Assembly: GCF_003434055.1 (NCBI RefSeq)
Contig: NZ_QVEX01000004.1
Span: 124,001 to 188,000 of the forward strand
Origin: Enterocloster aldenensis
GTDB lineage: Bacteria; Bacillota; Clostridia; Lachnospirales; Lachnospiraceae
Direction of reading: 5' to 3'
DNA length: 64,000 nucleotides
Positions 16,307-24,734 of this stretch are shown one piece after another. Each line of letters starts with the position of its first letter. Positions within the stretch are counted from its first letter, which is position 1. The notes beneath the pieces were generated by a model, which did not search any database, was not told where the DNA came from, and saw only the letters and a list, made by a program, of their open reading frames with translations. The position numbers and the translations under genes are program-made.

Positions 16307-17158
16307 ATGAAGATTCAAAACTTAGATTACACAGATGCAGGCTTAATGATGTCTGCCCTCAGGGAAACAGTGGATTATATCAGGAGCCGGACAAGAAAGG
16401 TACCTGAGATTGCCATGATTTTAGGCTCCGGGCTTGGGGATTACGCGTCCCAGCTGGAAAATGCCGATATCATTCCTTATGAGGACATCCCTAATTTCCC
16501 AAGACCGACGGTCAGCGGACACAGCGGCCGGTTATTCATGGGGGAGATTGCAGGAAAATGCATTGCCGTGATGCAGGGAAGGAACCATTATTACGAGGGG
16601 TATGACACCCAGACAATCACTTATCCTGTCAGGGTACTGCGCATGCTGGGGGCAGGCAGCCTTATTCTCACCAATGCCTGCGGGGCCGTGAGCAGACATT
16701 TCGTCCCGGGGGACCTGATGATCATCGAGAATCATCTGGCACACTTCTGCCCGCCGCCCCTGAGGGGAGCACACCTGGAGGAACTGGGACCGAGATTTAC
16801 CGATATGAGCAGGCCCTATGACCCGGAGTACATGGAACTGGCCCGCAGATGTGCAAAGGATATGGGAATCAGGATACAGCAGGGCGTGTACGGTTACTGG
16901 CCCGGCCCCACCTATGAGACTGCCGCGGAGGTCCGCGCATATGCAGTCCTGGGGGCCGACGTGGTGGGAATGTCCACCGTGGCGGAGGATATGGTGGCTG
17001 TCAACTGCGGAATGAGGGTATTGGGCATTTCGTGCATAACCAACATGACATGCATCCATTCCTCGGGTAAGACCAGCCACGATGAAGTCATCCAGGTCAT
17101 GGAGCAGATATCTGAGAAGACCGTGAAATTGCTGAACCGGATTGTAGAGGAAATGTAG
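16307..17158 (+). CDS. Purine nucleoside phosphorylase (trimeric, PunA class)
   Basis: 283 residues, the length of the class I trimeric PNPs that act on guanosine, inosine and their deoxy forms. It has the phosphate-loop motif GSGLGDYA, SGHSGRL, the GRNHYYEGY block, and YWPGPTYETAAEVRAYAVLGADVVGMSTVAE. The usual base-binding Asn is present in ITNMTC. It splits purine nucleosides with phosphate to base and (deoxy)ribose 1-phosphate. It is the first gene of an operon with a sugar-type importer and a deoxyribosyltransferase, which points to nucleosides as the imported substrate. AGAGGAGAG precedes the ATG. Confidence 0.92.
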   Translation: MKIQNLDYTDAGLMMSALRETVDYIRSRTRKVPEIAMILGSGLGDYASQLENADIIPYEDIPNFPRPTVSGHSGRLFMGEIAGKCIAVMQGRNHYYEGYDTQTITYPVRVLRMLGAGSLILTNACGAVSRHFVPGDLMIIENHLAHFCPPPLRGAHLEELGPRFTDMSRPYDPEYMELARRCAKDMGIRIQQGVYGYWPGPTYETAAEVRAYAVLGADVVGMSTVAEDMVAVNCGMRVLGISCITNMTCIHSSGKTSHDEVIQVMEQISEKTVKLLNRIVEEM

Positions 17159-17187
17159 GCGCACAGGTGATAAGGAGGAGAAGGATA

Positions 17188-18546
17188 ATGAGAAGCAGGC
17201 AGATGATTTCAGTGTTGTTGGCCGCAGTGATTGCACTTTCAAGCGTGGGATGTTCCGGCGCCCCCTCATCCGGGACAGGTTCTTCCGGCTCCGGCAGCCC
17301 TTCGGAGACAGAGGCCGGACAGGATGGGGAAAAGGCGGGGAATGGTAAAACAGATACAAAGGAACGGACCATTACCTGGATGACCGTGCGTTCCTCATGG
17401 CCTGCCATGAACATGATTGCTGAAGATTATATGAAGGAAAACCCGGATGTAAAAGTGGAGTTTGAAGTGATTTCCGACCGTTCCACCTATAACCAGAAGC
17501 TGAAGATCCTGGCTGCCAGCAACGAACTGCCGGATCTGTTTGACAGCGAGGGAGATACCCTGCTCAGTGAGATTGCCTCTACCGGGGCCTTGGTGGATGT
17601 GGACGGCCTGTATAAAGACCTGGGCTATGACCGCATGATGAACATTGGGGAAAACTATGCGCGTCTGTCCGACGGTAAACTCTACAGCCTTGCATGGGAG
17701 AACAACATTGAATATTTCTGGTACCACAAGGATTTATTCAAAAAGGCCGGAATCCAGAAGACGCCGGAAACCTTTGATGAATTACTGGATACCTGCCAGC
17801 AGCTAAAGGATGCCGGGATCACACCCATCTCCACGTGGCCGGGCTGGGCCCTGTTACGCTGGATGGCTTTTATCCCCTATCGTCTGGAGGGCAATGATTA
17901 CATTGAGAAGCTGAAGGTGGGGCAGGCGAAGATGAGTGACCCCGTGGGCATCCAGGCAGCCAATTTCTTCCAGAAGTTGGGAACGGAATATTTCCAGCCC
18001 GGTTGGTCCACCAGCGACTATACCAGCGCCCTTGAGAATTTCCTTTCAGGAAATGCTGCAATCTATTACATCGGTACCTGGCAGTTCAGCAGTTTCATGG
18101 ATGAAAACAGGGAACTGAAAGACGATTACGCATATTTCTACATGCCCTCCATGGAAGGAGCGGTGAATGGCAGGACCGATATGTGGGCCAATGCAGGCAC
18201 AGGCACGTCCATCAGCAAGGATAAATATGATGACCAGTTAAAGGATTTTATTAAATATGTGCTGGACAGTTATCCTGAAACTGCATTTTATAAGACTAGC
18301 GTCATGCCGCCCATGGATTTTGACACCACGCTGGGAACCTTCTCGGACTTTGACCAGAAGGTCATGGATGACTGCAACAACCTGACAGATTACGGATACA
18401 GCTGGGATGTGCGCATGGACTCTGCCACGGTTGAGGTGATGAACAAGGAGATTGTCAACCTGGGTATGGGCGCCATAACGCCTGAGGAATTTGCCCAGCG
18501 CATTGACGCCGCTATTGCTGAAAATGCCCCCAAGTTCTTTCAATAA
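17188..18546 (+). CDS. CUT1-type ABC transporter substrate-binding lipoprotein
   Basis: 452 residues. A lipoprotein signal peptide ends in ALSSVGCSG (Cys at about 22), followed by a Ser/Gly/Glu linker and a SBP_bac_1 (cluster B) fold: TWMTVRSSWPAMNMIAEDYMKENPDVKVEFEV, EYFWYHKDLFKKAGI and YRLEGNDY. This family usually binds oligosaccharides or glycerol phosphate. The setting between PNP and a nucleoside deoxyribosyltransferase suggests a nucleoside ligand. I chose ATG 17188 over the GTG at 17167 because AAGGAGG sits between them. The gap to PNP is 29 bases. Confidence 0.88.
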   Translation: MRSRQMISVLLAAVIALSSVGCSGAPSSGTGSSGSGSPSETEAGQDGEKAGNGKTDTKERTITWMTVRSSWPAMNMIAEDYMKENPDVKVEFEVISDRSTYNQKLKILAASNELPDLFDSEGDTLLSEIASTGALVDVDGLYKDLGYDRMMNIGENYARLSDGKLYSLAWENNIEYFWYHKDLFKKAGIQKTPETFDELLDTCQQLKDAGITPISTWPGWALLRWMAFIPYRLEGNDYIEKLKVGQAKMSDPVGIQAANFFQKLGTEYFQPGWSTSDYTSALENFLSGNAAIYYIGTWQFSSFMDENRELKDDYAYFYMPSMEGAVNGRTDMWANAGTGTSISKDKYDDQLKDFIKYVLDSYPETAFYKTSVMPPMDFDTTLGTFSDFDQKVMDDCNNLTDYGYSWDVRMDSATVEVMNKEIVNLGMGAITPEEFAQRIDAAIAENAPKFFQ

Positions 18547-18578
18547 CCTGGCAGACCTTAGAATGAGGAGGATTCCAC

Positions 18579-19448
18579 ATGTGTCTACATCGAAAACAGG
18601 ATCCATACATTTTCCTTGCCCTGCCCCTCATTGTATATCTTGCAGTGGTCCTGATTCCCATATTTTCATCCATATATTACAGTGTCATGGACTGGAACGG
18701 TATTACGGAAATGAAGTTTGTGGGAATAAGTAACTACGCCAAGATGTTCAAGGACCCAAACCTGCCCACCTGCCTATTTAACAGCCTGAAATATGCTGCC
18801 GTCGGCACCGTATTCCAGGTGGGCGGAGGCCTTGTCCTGGCCATCCTGGTCCAGCAGATACGCAAGGGACAGAATATCACCAGGGTAATCCTGTTTACCC
18901 CGGTGGTCATATCCGGTATGGCCATGAGCCAGACCTTTAAGAAGTTATTAGCCATCAGCCCGGACGGCGTGGTCAATGCATTTCTGGGAGCGGTCGGGGT
19001 GTCACATCTGAAAACCGCGTTCCTGGCAGACATGGACCTGACCTTGTGGGTGGTGGCAATCGCCGAGGCATACCGTTTCTGGGGACTGTACATGGTGGTG
19101 TTCCACTCAGCGTTTACCTCCATTGACAGCGAGGTCATTGAGGCGGCTTCCATTGATGGGGCCGGCTACTGGAAGACACTGCTCTATGTCCGGCTGCCCC
19201 TGATCCGCCCGGTTATCATCAACTGTATCGTATTGGCGGTCATTGGCACCTTAAAGGCATTTGAAGGTCCATTTGTCCTGACAAACGGAGGTCCGGGATA
19301 TGCCAGCGAGCTGATGGCAACCTATATGTATAAGACGGCATTTAACAACATGGAATATGGATACGGCAGTGCGCTGAGCCTGATTATTGTAGTGGAATGT
19401 ATTGCGATTTTCGGACTTATCAATGCCCTGACAAAGCGGAAGGAGTGA
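18579..19448 (+). CDS. CUT1-type ABC transporter permease (MalF-like)
   Basis: 289 residues with six membrane helices: the first at about 10-32, and others near 70-92, 105-127, 150-172, 200-222 and 260-280. The EAA loop that contacts the ATPase is EAASIDGAGYWKTLLYVRLP. It begins with a short cytoplasmic tail typical of UgpA/MalF partners. GAGGAG precedes the ATG. It pairs with the next gene to form the channel. No ATP-binding subunit is encoded in the operon; Firmicutes CUT1 systems often share one MsmX/UgpC-type ATPase encoded elsewhere. Confidence 0.92.
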   Translation: MCLHRKQDPYIFLALPLIVYLAVVLIPIFSSIYYSVMDWNGITEMKFVGISNYAKMFKDPNLPTCLFNSLKYAAVGTVFQVGGGLVLAILVQQIRKGQNITRVILFTPVVISGMAMSQTFKKLLAISPDGVVNAFLGAVGVSHLKTAFLADMDLTLWVVAIAEAYRFWGLYMVVFHSAFTSIDSEVIEAASIDGAGYWKTLLYVRLPLIRPVIINCIVLAVIGTLKAFEGPFVLTNGGPGYASELMATYMYKTAFNNMEYGYGSALSLIIVVECIAIFGLINALTKRKE

Positions 19449-19456
19449 GGAGGAGC

Positions 19457-20290
19457 ATGAAAAACATAAAATCCCTGAAACGGCTGCCCCTTTACTGCCT
19501 GATCCTGCTTGTGGCGGTCATACAGACTTATCCCATCCTGTGGATTTTCCTGTCCAGCATCAAGCCATCACAGGAGCATCTGATGAACCCGCCCTATGCC
19601 CTGCCAACAGCGCCTACGCTTGCAAACTATGTAAGTCTTCTGGATTCCATGATACCCACCTATTTTAAGAACAGCGTGGTAGTGGCAGCCATAACCCTTA
19701 CAGGAATCGTGGTGCTGGGGGCGCTGGCAGCCTATCCTTTATCCAAAATGCAGTTTAGGGGACGTACCCTGGTGCGCAACTTCTTCATGCTGGGCATCAT
19801 GATTCCCATTTTTGTATCCCTGGTCCCCATGTTCGGGGTATACAACAGGCTGGGGCTTAAGAATACATACTGGTCCCTGATTATACCGCAGGTAGGGTTT
19901 GCCATACCCATGGCCATGTACCTCTATATTGGCTTTTTGGACCAGATACCGGACGCCCTGATTGAGGCGGCCTATATGGACGGCGCCGGTTCCTTCCGTA
20001 TATTCCTGGAAATCATTGTGCCCCTTCTGCATAATGCCATTGCAACCATTGCCATATTTGAGTTTGTATTTGTGTGGAACGAGTTTACATTCGCAAATAC
20101 GTTCATCAGTACCAGCGCAATGAAAACAGTCCCGGTAGGACTGAATGATTTCATCAATAATTTCGGCCTGAGGGACTGGGGGCTTACCTTTGCGGCTGTA
20201 TCCGTGACAGTACTGCCCACACTGATAGTATTCTTTATATTAAATAAGCAGGTAATGGCAGGAATGACTGCCGGAGCCGTAAAAAGTTAA
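19457..20290 (+). CDS. CUT1-type ABC transporter permease (MalG-like)
   Basis: 277 residues with six membrane helices and the MalG-type N-terminus (YCLILLVAVIQTYPILWIFLSS-like first helix, then SIKPSQEH). The EAA loop is EAAYMDGAGSFRIFLEIIVP. The C-terminus ends in a short tail, FILNKQVMAGMTAGAVKS, matching the family. The start at ATG 19457 has GAGGAGGAG directly upstream, so the longer reading from 19397, which overlaps the preceding permease, is unlikely. Confidence 0.92.
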   Translation: MKNIKSLKRLPLYCLILLVAVIQTYPILWIFLSSIKPSQEHLMNPPYALPTAPTLANYVSLLDSMIPTYFKNSVVVAAITLTGIVVLGALAAYPLSKMQFRGRTLVRNFFMLGIMIPIFVSLVPMFGVYNRLGLKNTYWSLIIPQVGFAIPMAMYLYIGFLDQIPDALIEAAYMDGAGSFRIFLEIIVPLLHNAIATIAIFEFVFVWNEFTFANTFISTSAMKTVPVGLNDFINNFGLRDWGLTFAAVSVTVLPTLIVFFILNKQVMAGMTAGAVKS

Positions 20291-20315
20291 CTTTACATGA
20301 GAAAGGAAATAGAAG

Positions 20316-21248
20316 ATGTCCAGTAAATTATATATACAGAACAGGATTTATAATGTAAATGACCGCCTGATTGCCCTTGATTTATACGAAAGAATCATTG
20401 ATTGGATAGACAAGGGGCTTCTGGCTGATATGAAAGAGCCATACCTTCCTTTTAAGAGCACTAACAATACCAGCGTTGGCCAGGAGGCGGGAATATTTGA
20501 AATGGATGTGCAGGCCCTGGCTGACTGCAGCGGGGTGGTGGGGTATTTTGACGGATGGACCTATGACCCGGGCTGTGGGTTTGAAATTGGATGTGGGTAC
20601 GCATGGGGATATCCGGTCAACATCATCTCCACGGATATTTTCACCAGTTCAATGGGGGATTCACAGGATTTTTACCATGCAAGCAGACTGGTGGAGCATA
20701 TTTCAAATTTTGCGGCTGTTTCGGATCTGAATCAGGAGATAACGGATTACAGGCAGAGGAACATGGATGTGCTGGAACGGGCCCTGACGGTTTTTAAAAA
20801 CAATCTGATCCACGATTTCGGGATGCCCAGACCGGCCCCTGTACCCATCCAGTCCTTGCCGGTGGAGTATGACTATTACCTGGATCCTAATTTTAAATAT
20901 ACGGAATCCGGACAGATGCTACTTGAGAAAATTAAATCGGCAATCCAGGCAGCAGGAAAGACCTGTGTGACAGGGGACAACCAGGGCGATATTGAGGAGG
21001 ATATTGACCGCCTGAGAAAAAGCGGCCAGGCCATCCTGCTATTTGATGCGGCGGAACCCAATATTGACTCAGCCGTCCTTGGGGGGATTGCATATGGAAT
21101 CGGCCGGAAACCCATTGTATACTCCAGCAATAAACAGCGGATCCATATGTCGGGCAGGTTTGTGTGCCAGCTTAACAGCATGAACTGTTATTCGTCTGAG
21201 AAGGTGGTGGAATCCCTGGAGGAACTTGTGAGGGTGATTGGGGAATAG
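20316..21248 (+). CDS. Nucleoside 2-deoxyribosyltransferase family protein, two-domain with degenerate second half
   Basis: 310 residues, about twice the usual 150-170. The N-terminal half has the family signature: DGWTYDPGCGFEIGCGYAWG, with catalytic Glu at position 90. The C-terminal half (about 200-308) repeats the fold (ILLFDAAEPNIDSAVLGGIAYGIGRKPIVY, shown here by key residues only) but has Leu where the Glu should be. One active and one structural domain would let a monomer mimic the normal dimer. It should move deoxyribose between bases or hydrolyse deoxynucleosides, complementing the PNP in the same operon. AGAAAGGAAATAGAAG precedes the ATG. Confidence 0.82.
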   Translation: MSSKLYIQNRIYNVNDRLIALDLYERIIDWIDKGLLADMKEPYLPFKSTNNTSVGQEAGIFEMDVQALADCSGVVGYFDGWTYDPGCGFEIGCGYAWGYPVNIISTDIFTSSMGDSQDFYHASRLVEHISNFAAVSDLNQEITDYRQRNMDVLERALTVFKNNLIHDFGMPRPAPVPIQSLPVEYDYYLDPNFKYTESGQMLLEKIKSAIQAAGKTCVTGDNQGDIEEDIDRLRKSGQAILLFDAAEPNIDSAVLGGIAYGIGRKPIVYSSNKQRIHMSGRFVCQLNSMNCYSSEKVVESLEELVRVIGE

Positions 21249-21310
21249 TTGAGGGGTATCTACGTGATAGCTATGCGGATAGCCATGTGGATGGATATAT
21301 TTCTGAAAAG

Positions 21311-21338
21311 ACGGTCAGGCATTGCCTGGTCGTTTTTT
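21311..21338 (+). terminator. Terminator of the nucleoside operon
   Basis: ACGGTCAGGC (21311-21320), loop ATT, GCCTGGTCGT (about 21323-21332) pairs over 10 bases with two wobbles, followed by TTTTTT. It closes the PNP-to-deoxyribosyltransferase operon. Confidence 0.75.
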
Positions 21339-21397
21339 GTTATGATCGGTACAATATCACTTTTAAAATCAGCGGTTATAAAAGTTGATTCTATCAT

Positions 21398-21427
21398 TTG
21401 ACTTCTATGATATACTTGATTTATAAA
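21398..21427 (+). promoter_or_regulatory. Promoter of the immunity-like cassette
   Basis: TTGACT (21398-21403), an 18-base spacer and TATAAA (21422-21427), 94 bases before the first gene of the cassette. It gives the four AT-rich genes their own transcription unit. Confidence 0.55.
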
Positions 21428-21521
21428 ATATGCTTGTCTGAACTGCCGCTTAACCAGAAGCATGGAGACATCAAAAAAGAATGGGTCACTGATGATACAG
21501 CAGTTAATATAGGATGATTCT

Positions 21522-22226
21522 ATGGATGATAAAATAAAATCAATGATTGATGAATATATAGCCAATGTAGAGGATGTATGCTGCAAACTACTGGAAGGAA
21601 TAAACAGGCAGGAAAACCTGGAATTAAGAACGAAATGGGATTTCTTTGAATACAGGGGCAAAGTGCGTAAAACCGATTTCATCATCGGTGGTATCACATA
21701 CAGACTTCACGGGAACGGCTGCTTTGCTTTTGGCGATGGGCTGTTTTTGGATTGGAATTTTGGTTACAGAAGCAGGTGGTGCGGTATTGATCCCTGGTTG
21801 CTGGGGATGACCCTCAAGCAGGGAGGGAGCAGCCAAACGGAATATTTCGATGGTAAATTATTGGAAGAAGCTTGTGAACTGGCTGTCATTGAAGGCGAAA
21901 TGTTTAAAAAGAACGGACTCTATCATTATTCGGTGAATAAAAAGGATACATTTACGCCGGAGTTCCCAAAGGAATATGACTCTTTGGCAATAGAGTATTT
22001 TCATGAAACGTGGATACTTCCGAGAAGTAAGATGACAGATAGGTTTTTGAGAAAAAGTAATTGGATTTGTAATCAGATATACGGCAATCAAAATAGATAT
22101 GTTTTACGGTTCTTTTTAGGAGAAAACGAAATATATTCAGTTCCATATGATGACATGAACTATCCGGAGAATGCGGTTAAAATCATGACCGATACTATTC
22201 TCTGGAATTTGAAGAAGCAGGGATAG
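21522..22226 (+). CDS. Hypothetical protein, immunity-protein-like, 234 residues
   Basis: I do not recognise a named family with certainty. The protein is soluble and rich in aromatic and acidic residues. A segment at about 45-95 (DFIIGGITYRLHGNGCFAFGDGLFLDWNFG, then WCGIDPWLLGM) recalls small proteins of toxin-immunity loci, where a YxxHGxGC pattern precedes a W-x-F strand. Its genes are AT-rich and short-spaced, unlike the flanking operons. No signal peptide or membrane helix. It is the first and largest of four consecutive genes in a cassette with its own promoter and terminator. The function is unproven; immunity to a contact-delivered toxin is the leading guess. Confidence 0.6.
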   Translation: MDDKIKSMIDEYIANVEDVCCKLLEGINRQENLELRTKWDFFEYRGKVRKTDFIIGGITYRLHGNGCFAFGDGLFLDWNFGYRSRWCGIDPWLLGMTLKQGGSSQTEYFDGKLLEEACELAVIEGEMFKKNGLYHYSVNKKDTFTPEFPKEYDSLAIEYFHETWILPRSKMTDRFLRKSNWICNQIYGNQNRYVLRFFLGENEIYSVPYDDMNYPENAVKIMTDTILWNLKKQG

Positions 22227-22256
22227 GGATTGTGCAGATTAAGGAGGGCTTTGCAT

Positions 22257-22613
22257 ATGCGCAGGGTGGATGACCAATATTATCGTGGTTATGAAGGTGA
22301 GACGGAAATCGGGTTTTACACAATAAAGGAAAAAATAGTTATTTGGGCAGGCTTTTTTGACGATATAATGGAGCAGATGGAACCATCCCGGTATGGATGG
22401 ACTGGAATTGCATACTACTATCATTTACATACCGGATGGTATGATGAAGATTTCTGGCAGATTCCAGACTTAGAAGAATGTCTGCGGCAGTTCGAAGGAA
22501 TAGATATATCTGAATGCCGGTTTGAAGGGTCTAAAAATGTGTTAGCATCCATCCGGAGCATGCTTTCATTGGCCATACAGGAAAATGAAAACGTATGGAT
22601 ATCGGAGGGATGA
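22257..22613 (+). CDS. Hypothetical protein, immunity-like, 118 residues
   Basis: The start at ATG 22257 is fixed by AAGGAGG 10 bases upstream; the longer reading from 22230 has no ribosome site. The protein is acidic and tryptophan/tyrosine rich (GYEGETEIGFYTIKEK, YYYHLHTGWYDEDFW, IPDLEECLRQFEGID), has no membrane helix, and ends in a helix with ASIRSMLSLAIQEN. Small, acidic, aromatic-rich, single-domain proteins in runs are typical of immunity genes of polymorphic toxins. Its stop overlaps the ATG of the next reading frame by 4 bases. No named family is recognised. Confidence 0.6.
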   Translation: MRRVDDQYYRGYEGETEIGFYTIKEKIVIWAGFFDDIMEQMEPSRYGWTGIAYYYHLHTGWYDEDFWQIPDLEECLRQFEGIDISECRFEGSKNVLASIRSMLSLAIQENENVWISEG

Positions 22614-23058
22614 CAACCAATGAGCAGACCGTGCACCACCAGGTTTTGCTACAGGCGTATGGCAATTGGTTAAGGAGGGACAGGCGTTGCATAAAATTGC
22701 AGAAAGTATGCATTATGAGGTGTATAGGGAGTATGAGACGGTTCTTTTGAAAATGAAACACCTGGAACGAACCGTGACCATTGGAGACTTTTATGGGGAC
22801 GTAGGAAAAGTAATCATATCCCCGGAAGAGGAATGCTGTGTAATGGCTGGATGCGGAGTCATTGTTTATTATTTAAATGAACCATTTACACCGTATGGGT
22901 ATGGTAAAAGATGTGGACAGTGGAAGGAGTGGTATAGGACTGGAGATACATGGGTGGAGGATGTGGTGATGGAAAACGATGGAACCATAGTGATACAGTT
23001 GGAAAATGGGGAGAAAACTGCTCTGCCGTGCCTTCCTCAGGAAGAAGGCCGGACATGA
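22610..23058 (+). pseudogene. Immunity-like gene broken by a -1 frameshift near 22669
   Basis: The frame opening at ATG 22610 (ATGA overlap with the upstream stop, GGAGGG before it) reads MTTNEQTVHHQVLLQAYGNW, then runs out of frame and stops at 22750. The frame ending at 23058 takes over at about 22669 with VKEGQALHKIAESMHYEVY. Adding one G to the GG at 22668-22669 joins them into one plausible 149-residue protein. In the present sequence a 123-residue product could still start at TTG 22687, 8 bases after AAGGAGG. So this is either a recent pseudogene, a sequencing error, or a shortened but live gene. The downstream gene starts inside its stop codon. Confidence 0.6.
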
Positions 23059-23473
23059 GCACAACATTTGAAGTGTATCCTGCAGATACATACATCCCTT
23101 CTTTTTCAGAACTCCTGTCCCATACGGAAATGGTGCTGGAAGGCTACCTGAAAAGCATACATATTAATAAAAGTATCCGAATGAACGCCGAGCTGCATCT
23201 GATAAACGGACATGATAAAAAAACGGTTCAGCCTGAAGATAAAGTGGTATGGGATGAAACTGCCTATGCCTGGTTTTTCGTTAAGGATGTTCCCGGAGGG
23301 ACCGATGCCTATTACTGCAGGCATACGGACATGGACATCGGATTTTTAAATTCCCGGCAGGGCCAGATGATTTCATGAGCTGGTATTTCAGGCCGGAACA
23401 TGCTGCGAATCAGGATGATGCCGACTTTACGGAGAGATGTACATGGTCAATCAGGAAAATGCTGGCTGATTGA
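23055..23473 (+). pseudogene. Immunity-like gene broken by a frameshift in a T5 run near 23342
   Basis: Frame 1 from ATG 23055 (ATGA overlap) reads to a stop at 23378 (107 residues) and is coherent up to HTDMDIGF. The following shifted frame, KFPAGPDDFMSWYFRPEHA to RKMLAD and stop at 23473, is also coherent protein. One extra T in the T5 run at about 23342-23346 would join them as GFFKFPAG, giving about 139 residues. The unbroken protein would end in an aromatic, acidic tail like its neighbours. This is the second single-base loss in consecutive genes. The hairpin at 23480 ends the cassette. Confidence 0.6.
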
Positions 23474-23479
23474 CAGGGG

Positions 23480-23517
23480 GACTGTTCCATAGGTTATTAA
23501 ATTCCTATGGAACGGTC
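23480..23517. terminator. Bidirectional terminator between the immunity cassette and manA
   Basis: GACTGTTCCATAGG (23480-23493) and CCTATGGAACGGTC (23504-23517) form a 14-bp stem with one wobble. CTTCTGATTTTG follows on the plus strand. It lies between two convergent units, so it may serve both. Confidence 0.65.
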
Positions 23518-23530
23518 CTTCTGATTTTGA

Positions 23531-24589
23531 TTATACATCTGCCAATGGCGGAAGGCATTCAATCAGCTGCAAATCACAATCTGATTGGACGGCGCACTGT
23601 CCTTTTGCCCCATATGGCAGATAGAAATACATTCCCTTATTTAGTTCTCTTTTATAATCATTTCCGGTAATCATACCAGAACCCTCTGTTACAATATAGA
23701 CAGCAGGCGCTGTTCCTAAGACAAAAGAACTGTCATGGACCGTGTAACGGTTAACGCTGAAACAGGGGGTATCTTCGTAGCCCATCAGCATTTCTTTTTT
23801 AATCCCGTTTTCCTTGGACAACAGGCGGGGGATTTTCTTAGAGATAGACATACAGTCAGGGCCATTCACACTGTAGTCAAAGCAGTCCAGTGCAATATCC
23901 CTGTCCAGGCCAAGATACAGCTGGTCTTCCGGAAGAAGATATTCCCCACACCAGTATTCCGGCTGAATGGTAAAATCAGTAGGTTCCTGTACCTCTAAAA
24001 TTAGGCAGCCGGCTCCGATGGCATGAACACAGCGGGACGGAATGAGATAAACCTCCCCGGGCTGTACCGGAATCTTGTTAAGAACCGTGTCCATCACAGT
24101 TCTGTCATTTCGGGAACGTTCAATATAAGTGATGAATGATTCCTTGGTCATGTTTTCCTTAAAGCCAAAATAGATACTGGCATCCTCCCTGGTATTAAGG
24201 ACAATCCACATTTCGGTTTTTCCAAAATTGCTGTTTAAATACTTTTGTGAAAATGTACGGTCCGGGTGTATCTGAAGGGGCAGCCGCATGGCGCTGTCAA
24301 GAAGCTTTACCAAAAGGGGAAAGGTTCCCGCAGGTCCAGCCATCTGCCAGGGATGTTCTTCCATCAGGCTTTTCAATGTGATATCAGTGTGTTCTACTAA
24401 GCTGTATCCTTCTAATGGAACCGTGCTTCCTGGATTTAACGCCTTCACGGTGGATGCAACCCATTCTTCCGGATAATTATTGTCTTCCTGCTCATCCCCA
24501 AAGAAATCAGAAAATAAAAGCCCGCCTTTATAAATACGGTAAACACGGTTTCTGTCAAAGAAAATAGGTTTAGTCATGTCGATTTTCAT
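23531..24589 (-). CDS. manA: Mannose-6-phosphate isomerase, class I-like
   Basis: 352 residues. The zinc-binding cupin motifs are present: LPLQIHPD with QxH, FGKTEMW with the Glu ligand, and VYLIPSRCVHAIGAGCLILEVQEPTDFTIQ with the C-terminal His and the conserved tail. It should interconvert mannose 6-phosphate and fructose 6-phosphate, or a related aldose/ketose pair. AAAAGGAG precedes the ATG. It is transcribed away from the ROK regulator gene, with promoters back to back, so its substrate is probably tied to the sugar locus at 26-37 kb. The linkage to that locus is an inference from position. Confidence 0.85.
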   Translation of the reverse strand: MKIDMTKPIFFDRNRVYRIYKGGLLFSDFFGDEQEDNNYPEEWVASTVKALNPGSTVPLEGYSLVEHTDITLKSLMEEHPWQMAGPAGTFPLLVKLLDSAMRLPLQIHPDRTFSQKYLNSNFGKTEMWIVLNTREDASIYFGFKENMTKESFITYIERSRNDRTVMDTVLNKIPVQPGEVYLIPSRCVHAIGAGCLILEVQEPTDFTIQPEYWCGEYLLPEDQLYLGLDRDIALDCFDYSVNGPDCMSISKKIPRLLSKENGIKKEMLMGYEDTPCFSVNRYTVHDSSFVLGTAPAVYIVTEGSGMITGNDYKRELNKGMYFYLPYGAKGQCAVQSDCDLQLIECLPPLADV

Positions 24590-24700
24590 GAGTATGCTCC
24601 TTTTTAAGGGATTTTTAATCCCTGAATGATTATGAGATTATTTTCAATAACAGATATTCATACTGCACAGTACAGTATTAGGTAAGGATTAGATGAAAAA

Positions 24701-24729
24701 AGTATAACACCAGTGGATTTGAATGTCAA
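24701..24729 (-). promoter_or_regulatory. Promoter of manA
   Basis: On the minus strand, TTGACA (24729-24724), a 17-base spacer and TATACT (24706-24701). This is close to consensus. The leader to manA would be about 105 bases. Confidence 0.7.
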
Positions 24730-24734
24730 ATGAA

